From Gemmatimonadota bacterium (lineage in GTDB: Bacteria; Gemmatimonadota; Gemmatimonadetes; Gemmatimonadales; GWC2-71-9), in assembly GCA_022710485.1 (NCBI GenBank), contig JAKLGU010000008.1, positions 64,083 through 103,307 on the forward strand: a stretch of DNA of 39,225 bases. The letters are read 5' to 3'. Below, one piece after another: positions 1 to 8,121 of this stretch. Made by a program: the position numbers and the translations under genes. The notes under the pieces were generated by a model, which was not told the origin of the DNA, ran no database searches, and saw nothing but the letters and a program-made list of their open reading frames with translations. How positions within the stretch are numbered: the stretch's first letter is position 1; the number at the start of each line of letters is the position of its first letter.

Positions 1-752
1 GCGTCGGTCACGATGAGCCCTCGGAAGCCGAGCGCGTCTCGCAAGTAGGTGAGAATGGGCGCGGAGAACGTCGCCGGCGTGCCCGACGGGTCGAGCGCGG
101 GCACGCGGAGGTGACCCGTCATGACCGTGGCGACCCCCGCCGCGATTCCGATCCTGAAGGGCATCAGGTCGGTGGCCTCGAGCGTGGCGCGGTCGGCGTC
201 CACCGTCGGCACTTCGTCGTGGCTGTCGCGGGTGGTGCGGCCGTGCCCGGGAAAGTGCTTGATGCAGGCCAGCGCGCCGGCATCCTGGCATGCCCTGACC
301 CAGTTCGCAACCAGCAGCCCGACCTCCGTCGGGTCGGCACCAAACGAACGGCTCTGTACGATGGGGTTGGCGGGCTCGATATCGAGGTCGGCGTCGGGGG
401 CCAGCACCCAGTTGATGCCGAGATCGAGCGCTTCGTGCGCCGTCGTGCGGGCAGCATCAAGCGTCGCATTCAAGTCATCGAGCGCGGCCAGCGCCCCGGG
501 GGGCGGAAACTCGGTGAGCCCCGGGAACTGCTGCCCCGCCCCGCGCTCGAGGTCGGAGGCCAGCAGGAGCGGCCGCTCCGCGCGGTCCTGCAGCTCCGCG
601 CTGAGTGCCCGCACCGCCTCGGGCCTGCCGCCGAAGAAGACGAATCCGCCCGCGCCGAACTTGAGCGCGACGTCGATCACGCCTGCCTCGTGGGCAAACC
701 CGGTGTCGTCCCGCCAGCGGAGCGCGGGGAGAATCAGGCGGCCGTGCGTCAT
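1..752 (-). CDS. nagZ: Beta-N-acetylhexosaminidase (GH3, NagZ type), 3' part cut by window edge
   Basis: This is a glycoside hydrolase family 3 enzyme of the NagZ type, which removes N-acetylglucosamine from 1,6-anhydro-muropeptides during peptidoglycan recycling. Reading from the ATG at 752 gives 250 complete residues before the window ends. The family hallmark KHFPGHG lies at residues 165-171, followed by the D-S-H loop at 176-178 that carries the general acid/base His-Asp pair in NagZ. The last residues, GLIVTD, hold the Asp expected to be the nucleophile (Asp250). The family is usually about 340 residues, so roughly the last 90 are missing. The start overlaps the anmK stop by 4 nt (ATGA), which points to translational coupling in a murQ-anmK-nagZ operon. 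I see no signal peptide, as expected for a cytoplasmic NagZ. Confidence 0.93.
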   Translation of the reverse strand, partial: MTHGRLILPALRWRDDTGFAHEAGVIDVALKFGAGGFVFFGGRPEAVRALSAELQDRAERPLLLASDLERGAGQQFPGLTEFPPPGALAALDDLNATLDAARTTAHEALDLGINWVLAPDADLDIEPANPIVQSRSFGADPTEVGLLVANWVRACQDAGALACIKHFPGHGRTTRDSHDEVPTVDADRATLEATDLMPFRIGIAAGVATVMTGHLRVPALDPSGTPATFSAPILTYLRDALGFRGLIVTD

Positions 753-1851
753 GGAGGGGTGATGGACCCGAGCACCCGGGCGCCGCGCGCGCCAGTGGCG
801 GCGGGGAGGTTGCCGGGCTGGCCGTGCAGCGTCAGGTAGCCGAGGAGGGCAAAGGCCACCGCCTCCTTGGCGTCGCCGTCGAAGAACAGCGTGTCGAACC
901 GGCGAACCGGAATCGGCGCCAGTTGCCGCTCGAGCGCCGCCATGAGCCCGGGGTGGTGCACGCCGCCGCCGGAGACCACCACCTCGCCGGCGTCGCCGGC
1001 CCAGCGGCACACCGCGTCCGCCACCGAGCGGGCAGTCAACTCCACTGCGGTGGCCACGGCGTCGGCGCCGGGGGCGCGCGCATAGAGGGCGCCAGCGTAG
1101 GCGTCGCCGAAGCGCTCCCGCCCGGTGCTCTTGGGGGGCGCGTCGTGGAAGTACGCGTCCGCCAGCAGGTCGCGGAGCACGGCCTCGTTCACCTTGCCCG
1201 CCGCGGCCAGCGCCCCGTCGAGGTCACAAGTGAGCGATTCGTCCACCCGGTGCGCCACGGCGTCGATGATGGCCATGCCGGGGCCGGTGTCGAACGCGAT
1301 GGCCCCCGTTTCCCGGCCCCCGCCCGGCACCAGGGTGATGTTGGCCATCCCGCCCAGGTTGAGGAGGACGCGGTTGCGCTCGGCGTCGGAGAAGAGCAGC
1401 AGGTCGGCCATCGGCACCAGCGGCGCCCCCTGCCCTCCCGCCGCCACGTCGCGCGCACGGAACCCGCTCACCACCCGCACACCAAACGCCTCCGCCAGCA
1501 CCGCCGGCTCGCCCAGCTGCCAACTCACGAAGGGAGGCTCGTGCCAGATGGTCTGCCCCGGAAAGGCGATCCCGTCCACCTCGTCGGCGCGGACTCCGCC
1601 GGCGTGCAGCACCGCCTGCACCGCCTCGGCGGCCCACTCGGCGATCAGCACGTGCAGGCGGGCCAGCGCAGGGGCGGCGGCGCGGCCCTCCACCGCCGCG
1701 CGCACCCGGGCGCGCTCCTCCTTGTCGTAGGGGCGGGAGGAGAACGCCACCAGCTCGGCGCGGGTCGGCCCGTTGAAGCGGACCAGGGCGGCGTCCATCC
1801 CGTCGAGTGACGTGCCCGACATGAGGCCGACGATTAGCGAGGGGCGTTCCA

Positions 1852-1852
<1 letters not shown>
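749..1852 (-). CDS. anmK: Anhydro-N-acetylmuramic acid kinase
   Basis: AnmK phosphorylates and opens 1,6-anhydro-MurNAc to give MurNAc-6-phosphate, the substrate of MurQ encoded just upstream. The 367-residue protein has the usual family length. It starts with the diagnostic phosphate loop MSGTSLDGMDAALV (residues 11-24). The ASKHA-fold signatures follow: NLGGMANITL, FDTGPGMAIIDAV (with the catalytic Asp region) and VVSGGGVHHPGL near the C-terminus. The ATG at 1852 shares one base with the murQ stop (TGATG), and its own stop overlaps the nagZ start by 4 nt, so all three genes should be translated from one mRNA. The identification is secure. Confidence 0.96.
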
Positions 1853-2766
<914 letters not shown>

Positions 2767-2801
2767 GGGGGCACCTGGACCGGGTGAGGAGGAAGCCCGA
2801 C

Positions 2802-2828
2802 TTGCCACGGGAGAGATATCGCTAAATT
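2802..2828 (+). promoter_or_regulatory. Weak candidate promoter for the gamma-glutamyltranspeptidase gene
   Basis: The murQ/ggt divergent spacer holds the only AT-rich patch nearby (around 2815-2830). On the plus strand TTGCCA (2802-2807) and TAAATT (2823-2828) resemble -35 and -10 boxes, but the spacer is only 15 nt. The same patch read on the minus strand could supply a -10 for murQ. This is suggestive only. Confidence 0.3.
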
Positions 2829-2890
2829 AGGTCAGCCCTTCGCTCCGGGGCAACCTCCACTCCGGGCGCTTCCCACCACAGAGGACTCCC

Positions 2891-4597
2891 GTGCACCTAC
2901 ACCGCTCCGCTGCCCCGCTCCTGCTCTGTCTCGCCGCCTGTGCCGGTCCCCAGCCGTCGGGCGTGGCAGACGGCTGGAAGTTCGCCGGCAAGGCCATCGT
3001 GACCGACGCCGACAGCGCCGTCGTCGTCTCGGGCAGCAAGATCGCGAGCCAGGTCGGGCTCGACATCCTGCGGGCGGGTGGCAACGCGGTGGACGCCGCG
3101 GTGGCGGTCGGCTTTGCGCTGGCGGTGGTACACCCCGAGGCCGGCAACATCGGCGGCGGCGGCTTCCTGCTCTACCGCGAGGCGACGGGCGCCACCTACG
3201 CCCTCGACTACCGTGAGATGGCCCCTTCCGGCGCCTCCCGCGACATGTACCTCGACCCCGACGGCGACCCGAACGACCTGAGCCTGACCGGCGCGCTGGC
3301 CGCGGCGGTCCCGGGCTCCCCGGCGGGGCTCCTCGAGATGCACCAGCGGTTCGGGCGGCTGCCGTTCGCGCAGGTCATCGACCCCGCCATCAGGCTGGCG
3401 AACGAGGGCTACGTGGTGGACCAGTACCGCCGCGAGTCCATCGGCGACGAGATGTCGCGGCTCTACCTCTTCCCGGCCTCCCGCGCGCAATTCCTCCCGA
3501 ACGACCAGCCCCCCGTGGTCGGTTCCACGCTGGTGCAGCGGGACCTCGGGAAGACGCTGGAGCGGATCCGCGACAAGGGGGCCGCCGGCTTCTACACCGG
3601 CACGACCGCCGACCTGATCGTCGCGGAGATGGAGCGGAGCGGCGGGATCATTTCCCACGCCGACCTGGCCAACTACAAGACCTACTGGCGGGACCCGATC
3701 GTCCTCACCTACCGCGGCGACACGATCTACTCGATGCCGCCGGCCAGCTCCGGCGGCACCACGATGGGGATGATCCTGAACATCATGGAAGGGTTCTCTC
3801 CCCTGCCGCCCTTTGGCTCTGCCGAACTCATGCATTTGGAAGCCGAAGCGATGGCGCGGGCTTTCATGGACCGGAACGCCTACATGGGCGACCCCGGCTT
3901 CGTGCACAATCCGGTGCAGCAGATGCTCTCCAAGGAGTACGCCGCCGAGCGGCGCGCCACCATCAACCCGCGCCGCGCGACGCCTCCCGAGGACCTCCGG
4001 CCCGGCCTCAAGGACGGCCCCTCCACCACGCACTACTCTATCGTGGACGCAGAGGGGAACGCGGTCAGCATCACCACGACGCTCAACAACAGCTACGGCA
4101 GCGCGGTGACCGTGACGGGCGCCGGCTTCCTGCTCAACGACGAGATGGACGACCTGGCCAGCGCGCCCGGCCGGCCGAACATGTACGGGCTGGTGCAGGG
4201 AGACTCCAACGCGATCCAGCCCGGCAAGCGGCCCCTCTCGGCGATGACGCCGAGTATGGTGGTGGGCGCCGACGGGCAGCTGAAGATGGTGGTGGGCACG
4301 CCGGGCGGGCCCCGCATCATCACCATGGTGTATCACGTCATCAGCAACGTGCTGGACCACAAGATGTCGCTATCGGATGCGGTCACCGCGCCGCGGCTCC
4401 ACGACCAGGGGTTGCCGGACGTGATCCGGGTAGAGCGCGGCGGGTTCCAGCCGGCCGCAGTGGAGCAGCTCAGGAAACTGGGGCACACCGTCAACGAGGG
4501 CGGCTACACCGGCGACGTCGAGGCGATCATCCGGACGCCCACAGGGTGGCAGGGCGTCAGCGATCCGCGGCTGGGAGGGGGAGGGGCGGGATACTAG
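2891..4597 (+). CDS. ggt: Gamma-glutamyltranspeptidase (lipoprotein form)
   Basis: This Ntn-hydrolase hydrolyses or transfers the gamma-glutamyl group of glutathione and related peptides, and it matures by self-cleavage into two subunits. The GTG start gives 568 residues. The first 17 form a lipoprotein signal ending in the lipobox L-A-A-C (Cys17), so the enzyme should be membrane-anchored and face the periplasm. GNAVDAAVAVGFALAVVHP and GNIGGGGFLL are typical of the large subunit. The cleavage site and catalytic Thr are in PSTTHYSIVD, with the nucleophile at about Thr379. The oxyanion-loop-like GTPGGPRIITMV and the C-terminal P-R-L-H-D-Q segment are present. The stop TAG is followed at once by the octamer repeat element at 4598. 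It is divergent from the murein-recycling operon; a link to murein peptide use is only an inference. Confidence 0.95.
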   Translation: MHLHRSAAPLLLCLAACAGPQPSGVADGWKFAGKAIVTDADSAVVVSGSKIASQVGLDILRAGGNAVDAAVAVGFALAVVHPEAGNIGGGGFLLYREATGATYALDYREMAPSGASRDMYLDPDGDPNDLSLTGALAAAVPGSPAGLLEMHQRFGRLPFAQVIDPAIRLANEGYVVDQYRRESIGDEMSRLYLFPASRAQFLPNDQPPVVGSTLVQRDLGKTLERIRDKGAAGFYTGTTADLIVAEMERSGGIISHADLANYKTYWRDPIVLTYRGDTIYSMPPASSGGTTMGMILNIMEGFSPLPPFGSAELMHLEAEAMARAFMDRNAYMGDPGFVHNPVQQMLSKEYAAERRATINPRRATPPEDLRPGLKDGPSTTHYSIVDAEGNAVSITTTLNNSYGSAVTVTGAGFLLNDEMDDLASAPGRPNMYGLVQGDSNAIQPGKRPLSAMTPSMVVGADGQLKMVVGTPGGPRIITMVYHVISNVLDHKMSLSDAVTAPRLHDQGLPDVIRVERGGFQPAAVEQLRKLGHTVNEGGYTGDVEAIIRTPTGWQGVSDPRLGGGGAGY

Positions 4598-4659
4598 GCG
4601 GGGAAGCAAGACGGCGGGGAAGCGGGGAAGAGGCCGTCCCCGCTTCCCCGCATTCCCGC
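4598..4659. repeat. Octamer repeat element, inverted, filling a convergent gap
   Basis: The gap between two convergent stop codons is built from octamers. Four direct units lie at 4598-4629 (GCGGGGAA, a degenerate GCAAGACG, GCGGGGAA, GCGGGGAA), then a 6-nt spacer, then three inverted units at 4636-4659. The core pairs perfectly over 15 bp (4614-4628 with 4637-4651, 8-nt loop), so either strand could form a strong hairpin. There is no T-tract. It probably works as a bidirectional terminator or mRNA 3'-end stabiliser. The same architecture recurs at 12283-12341. Confidence 0.85.
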
Positions 4660-5439
4660 CTACTTCTTGACGAACGTCTCCGTCACCGTCATCGTGACCT
4701 GGGCGCCCGGCAGGACGGTGATGTCCTGGTCGCCGGTTTCATTGGCCACCGCTGCGCCGCCAGCGGCGCCGGCCACGCCGCCGACGATGGCGCCGGTGGC
4801 GTTCCCACCGACGGCCTTGCCGATGATGGCCCCGACCGCCGCCCCCGCGCCGACCTTGGCCGCGGTCCCGCCCGTGATGCCCCGACCCTTCAGCGTGTAG
4901 TCGAGGTGGTCCACCTTGCCCGCGATCGGGTAGCTGGTGCCGCCGATGATGACCGACACGAGCGAGGCCGAGAACGTCTCCTTGCCGCCCTTGGTCGGCG
5001 CGGACTTGAACTGGTCGAGCCGGATGTTGACAGTGGAGCCGGCGGGGATGACGACCCGGCCGTCGGTGTCCTTCACGTCCGCACCGACCTTGGCCTGCAT
5101 CATGGCGCCCGACTTGGTGGTCCGGGAGCTGACGGTGTCAGGCACGGTGGCCGAGAAGGTGGCGCCCGCCACGAGCTCCGGCGGCGGCGCCGGCGCGACC
5201 GGCTTCGGGGCCGCCGGCTTCGGCTTCGGCTTCGGGGCGGCGGCCGTCGGCGCGGCGGCCGGTGCGGCGGCGGGCGCCGCGGCAGGCGTGGCGGCGGTGT
5301 CCGCCATCGGGTTGGTCGAGTCCTGCTGGGCGAGCTGGAGGTCGCGGCTCAGGCTGTCCGCGACGGCGGCATCGGACTTTTCGCCGCCGCCGCAGGCGGC
5401 GAGGCCCAGGACGCAGAGGGCGGTGAGGGCGTTGCGCAT
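4660..5439 (-). CDS. Lipoprotein with Ala/Pro-rich linker and glycine-zipper domain
   Basis: This is an unnamed secreted lipoprotein of 259 residues. The ATG at 5439 has an AGGAG ribosome site 8 nt upstream, which rules out the longer in-frame reading to 5499. The signal peptide ends in the lipobox L-A-A-C (Cys16). Residues about 50-95 form a low-complexity linker of AAAP repeats and PKPKPKP. A beta-rich middle domain follows (VVIPAGSTVNIRLDQF). The C-terminal part has Gly-Ala-rich stretches (AAVGAIIGKAVGG, GAIVGGVAGAAGGAAVA) typical of glycine-zipper segments seen in outer-membrane lipoproteins such as SlyB and the rickettsial 17-kDa antigen. I infer a cell-envelope role. It is divergent from the ABC exporter gene and convergent with ggt. 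Confidence 0.75.
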   Translation of the reverse strand: MRNALTALCVLGLAACGGGEKSDAAVADSLSRDLQLAQQDSTNPMADTAATPAAAPAAAPAAAPTAAAPKPKPKPAAPKPVAPAPPPELVAGATFSATVPDTVSSRTTKSGAMMQAKVGADVKDTDGRVVIPAGSTVNIRLDQFKSAPTKGGKETFSASLVSVIIGGTSYPIAGKVDHLDYTLKGRGITGGTAAKVGAGAAVGAIIGKAVGGNATGAIVGGVAGAAGGAAVANETGDQDITVLPGAQVTMTVTETFVKK

Positions 5440-5516
5440 GGTCGAGCTCCTGTTGAGACGGCTTGCCCGGTGCGACTGCACCAGACGAAATTGCATCACA
5501 TGGTAACCCGAAATAT

Positions 5517-7265
5517 ATGTTGAAGTCCCTCCGGGCGCTTGTGCCCTACCTCACAAAATACAGGTCCACCTACGCCGTCGGCCTGGCATGCGTGGTGATC
5601 TCGAACGCGCTCATCACGCTCGGCCCCAAGATCCTGGAACGGGGCATCAACCTGATCGACAGCGGGGCCGGCGACGCCGCCGTCGCGCGGGCCGCCCTCC
5701 TCCTGGTCGGGGTCACCCTGCTCGGCGGTACCGCGCGGTTCGGGATGCGGCAGCTCCTCAACAGCGGGAGCCGCTGGGTCGAGTACGACCTCCGGAACGA
5801 CCTCTTCCGCCAGTTCGAGCGGCTCTCGCCCTCCTTCTACGATCGCTCGAACACCGGCGATCTCATGGCGCGCTCGACCAACGACCTGCTCGCCGCGCGG
5901 ATGGCGGCCGGCCCGGCGTTGATGTACATGGTGGACACGGCGGTGCGCGTCGCGATGGTGCTCCCCGCCATGCTCTCCATGAGCCCCCGGCTCACGGCGC
6001 TGGCGCTGCTGCCGCTCCTCGGGCTCCCCGTGGTGATGATCTCGCTGGGCCAGCGGATCCACATCCGCACCCTGGCCATCCAGGACCAGTTCGGGACGAT
6101 CACCACCCACGTCCACGAGCATCTCTCCGGCCTCCGCATCGTGCGGGCATACCGCCAGGAGGCGGCGGAGACCGCGGAGTTTCGACGGCTCAACGACGAG
6201 TACCGGCTCCGCAACATCTCGCTGGCCAAGGCACAGGGCGCCTTTCACCCGTTGCTGGCGCTCCTCGCAGGGCTCGGCGGCGTGGTGGTGCTGGCGGTCG
6301 GCGGACGCCTGGTCATGGCGGGCACGGTCAGCGTCGGCGAGTACGTGGCGTTCGGCGTGTATCTCATGATGCTCGCCTGGCCTCTCATCGCGCTCGGCTG
6401 GGCGGTGACGCTGGTGCAGCGCGGAGAAGCCGCCATGGGGCGCATCAACGCGATCTTCCACGAGCGGCCCGCCATCACCTCGCCTACCAACCCCGCCCTG
6501 CTGCCGCCGCGTCGCGGCGCGCGGAGCGTCGCGCTGGAGCGGGTCTGGTTCAAGTACCCGGGCGCCGAGGACCGCGGCTGGGTGCTGCAGGACGTCTCAT
6601 TTGAGGTCAGGCCTGGGCAGTCGCTGGCCATCGTCGGCGCCACCGGCTCCGGCAAGTCCACGGTGGCCGAACTGCTGGCCCGGAGCTACGACCCCGACAA
6701 GGGTCGCGTCCTCCTCGACGGCCTCGACGTCCGCACCATCTCGCTCGAGGAGCTGCGGCAGAACCTCGGCGTGGTGCCGCAGGAGACCTTTCTCTTCAGC
6801 GCCACCGTGCGGGAGAACGTCCTCCTCGGCGCGCCCGACGACGGCCGGCTGGAGCGGGTGGCCGAGGTCTCGCAGCTGGCCGAGGCGCTCCCCGACCTGC
6901 CGAACGGCTACGACACCCTGCTCGGTGAGCGGGGTATCAATCTTTCGGGAGGCCAGAAGCAGCGCGCCGCCATCGCGCGGGCGCTGGCGCAGGATCCCCC
7001 CGTGTTCATCCTCGACGACGCCCTGAGCGCGGTGGACGCGCACACCGAGGCGCGGATCCTGGCCGGGCTCCGCGACGCGCTGGCCGGACGGACGAGCGTG
7101 ATCATCTCGCATCGCCTCGCGGCGGTGCGCGACGCCGACTGGATCATCGTCCTCGATCGCGGCACGGTGGTGGAACAGGGCGTCCACGCCGACCTGCTGG
7201 CGGCCGGCGGACGGTATTGGGAATTGCTGCGGCGACAGGAAATCGAGGCGCAGCTGGAGGTCTGA
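5517..7265 (+). CDS. ABC exporter half-transporter (permease fused to ATPase, MsbA/LmrA-like)
   Basis: This is a type IV-fold exporter half of 582 residues that should act as a dimer in the inner membrane to export a lipid or drug-like substrate. The first ~320 residues form a six-helix transmembrane domain. The ATPase domain has Walker A GATGSGKST (Lys at about 380), a Q-loop (VVPQETFLFSATVREN), the signature LSGGQKQR, Walker B VFILDDALSAVD and the H-loop IISHR. In Walker B the catalytic Glu position is Asp (LDDALS), a difference also seen in one half of YheI/YheH- or YknU/V-type heterodimers, so a partner encoded elsewhere is possible. The ATG at 5517 is preferred over an upstream in-frame start because the protein then begins MLKSLRALVPYL, as in relatives; no clear ribosome site is visible. 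Confidence 0.92.
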   Translation: MLKSLRALVPYLTKYRSTYAVGLACVVISNALITLGPKILERGINLIDSGAGDAAVARAALLLVGVTLLGGTARFGMRQLLNSGSRWVEYDLRNDLFRQFERLSPSFYDRSNTGDLMARSTNDLLAARMAAGPALMYMVDTAVRVAMVLPAMLSMSPRLTALALLPLLGLPVVMISLGQRIHIRTLAIQDQFGTITTHVHEHLSGLRIVRAYRQEAAETAEFRRLNDEYRLRNISLAKAQGAFHPLLALLAGLGGVVVLAVGGRLVMAGTVSVGEYVAFGVYLMMLAWPLIALGWAVTLVQRGEAAMGRINAIFHERPAITSPTNPALLPPRRGARSVALERVWFKYPGAEDRGWVLQDVSFEVRPGQSLAIVGATGSGKSTVAELLARSYDPDKGRVLLDGLDVRTISLEELRQNLGVVPQETFLFSATVRENVLLGAPDDGRLERVAEVSQLAEALPDLPNGYDTLLGERGINLSGGQKQRAAIARALAQDPPVFILDDALSAVDAHTEARILAGLRDALAGRTSVIISHRLAAVRDADWIIVLDRGTVVEQGVHADLLAAGGRYWELLRRQEIEAQLEV

Positions 7266-7273
7266 CCGGCGTC

Positions 7274-7300
7274 CCCCCTCTCCACATGGTGGAGAGGGGG
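7274..7300 (+). terminator. Perfect 12-bp hairpin downstream of the ABC exporter gene
   Basis: CCCCCTCTCCAC (7274-7285) pairs with GTGGAGAGGGGG (7289-7300) around the loop ATG. It starts 8 nt after the transporter stop. No T-run follows; instead there is a G-rich tail (GGGGGTGAGG, 7304-7313). It could terminate or protect the transporter mRNA. The sequence style is that of a dispersed palindromic repeat rather than a classic terminator. Confidence 0.5.
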
Positions 7301-7326
7301 ACAGGGGGTGAGGATTCAGCGAGGCA

Positions 7327-7352
7327 GCGGGGACGCGGGAAAGCGGGGAAGC
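7327..7352 (+). repeat. Short octamer array (three GCGGGGAA-type units)
   Basis: The units are GCGGGGAC (7327-7334), GCGGGAAA (7335-7342) and GCGGGGAA (7343-7350), followed by GC. It lies between the ABC exporter and the SIMPL gene, in direct orientation only, 21 nt before the SIMPL start codon. It belongs to the octamer family at 4598, 12283 and 35447. Confidence 0.75.
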
Positions 7353-7373
7353 AACAATCAACTGGAGCAACTC

Positions 7374-8108
7374 GTGAAGAAGCTCGAACCGATCGTCTCA
7401 GGCGCCCTGGTCCTGGCGCTGGGCCTGGCGGCCGCCGGGTGGCTGGCCGGCGCGGGGCTGGCGCGGAGCCGGACCGCGGACCGCTACGTGACCGTGAAGG
7501 GCATTTCGGAGCGCGATGCGCAGGCCGACCTGGCGCTCTGGCCCCTGCGCATCGTGGTGAGCGACAATGACCTCGGCCGCGCCTACGCCCGGCTCGAGAC
7601 GCAGCTGCAGCAGGTGCGGGTGTTCCTGACCCGCCAGGGCATCGACACCGCGCTGACCGAGCTGCAGTCATTCTCGGTGACGGACGCCTTCACCAACCAG
7701 TACCGCAACTCCGACGTCGTCACCCGCTACGTCATCAACCAGACGCTGATGGTGCGGAGCAGCGAGCCCGCCAAGGTGCTTGCGGCGAGCCAGAAGGTGG
7801 GCGAACTGGTGCAGGCCGGCGTCGTCTTCTCGTCCGGCGCCGAGTATGGGATGGGCGGACCGACCTTCGTCTACTCCGGCCTCAATGAGCTGAAGCCGGC
7901 GATGATCGCGGAGGCCACGGCGCGGGCTCGTGAATCGGCCGACCAGTTCGCCACCGACTCGAAGAGCCACCTCGGCGGCATCAGACGCGCCAATCAGGGC
8001 GTCTTTGAGATCCTGGCACGGGACCAGGCGCCGGGGATCCAGGAGCAGGGGCAGATCGCCAAGAAGGTGCGCGTGGTGAGCACGGTGGAGTACTTCCTGA
8101 AGGACTGA
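7374..8108 (+). CDS. SIMPL (DUF541) domain protein, membrane-anchored
   Basis: This is a 244-residue SIMPL-domain protein, a family of periplasmic or surface proteins with poorly defined roles (oxidative-stress resistance and signalling-linked functions are reported for members). The start is the GTG at 7374, which has GGAG 6 nt upstream; a longer in-frame reading would translate the octamer repeat and is unlikely. Residues about 8-28 form one hydrophobic helix (uncleaved anchor or signal). The domain opens with RYVTVKGISERDAQADLA and includes paired helices and strands such as QTLMVRSSEPAKVLAAS. It ends with VSTVEYFLKD. It lies 13 nt before the next gene, so the two are probably co-transcribed. 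Confidence 0.88.
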   Translation: MKKLEPIVSGALVLALGLAAAGWLAGAGLARSRTADRYVTVKGISERDAQADLALWPLRIVVSDNDLGRAYARLETQLQQVRVFLTRQGIDTALTELQSFSVTDAFTNQYRNSDVVTRYVINQTLMVRSSEPAKVLAASQKVGELVQAGVVFSSGAEYGMGGPTFVYSGLNELKPAMIAEATARARESADQFATDSKSHLGGIRRANQGVFEILARDQAPGIQEQGQIAKKVRVVSTVEYFLKD

Positions 8109-8121
8109 AAGGCGCCACGCA

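Noticed and set aside
5491..5519. TTGCAT (5491-5496) and TATATG (5514-5519), 17 nt apart, as a promoter of the ABC exporter.
   Set aside because: The -10 box would contain the ATG start itself, and the -35 match is only three bases, so it is not convincing.
7308..7373. N-terminal extension of the SIMPL protein read through the octamer array.
   Set aside because: The GTG at 7374 has a proper ribosome site and gives a normal signal/anchor N-terminus, whereas the extension is only translated repeat.
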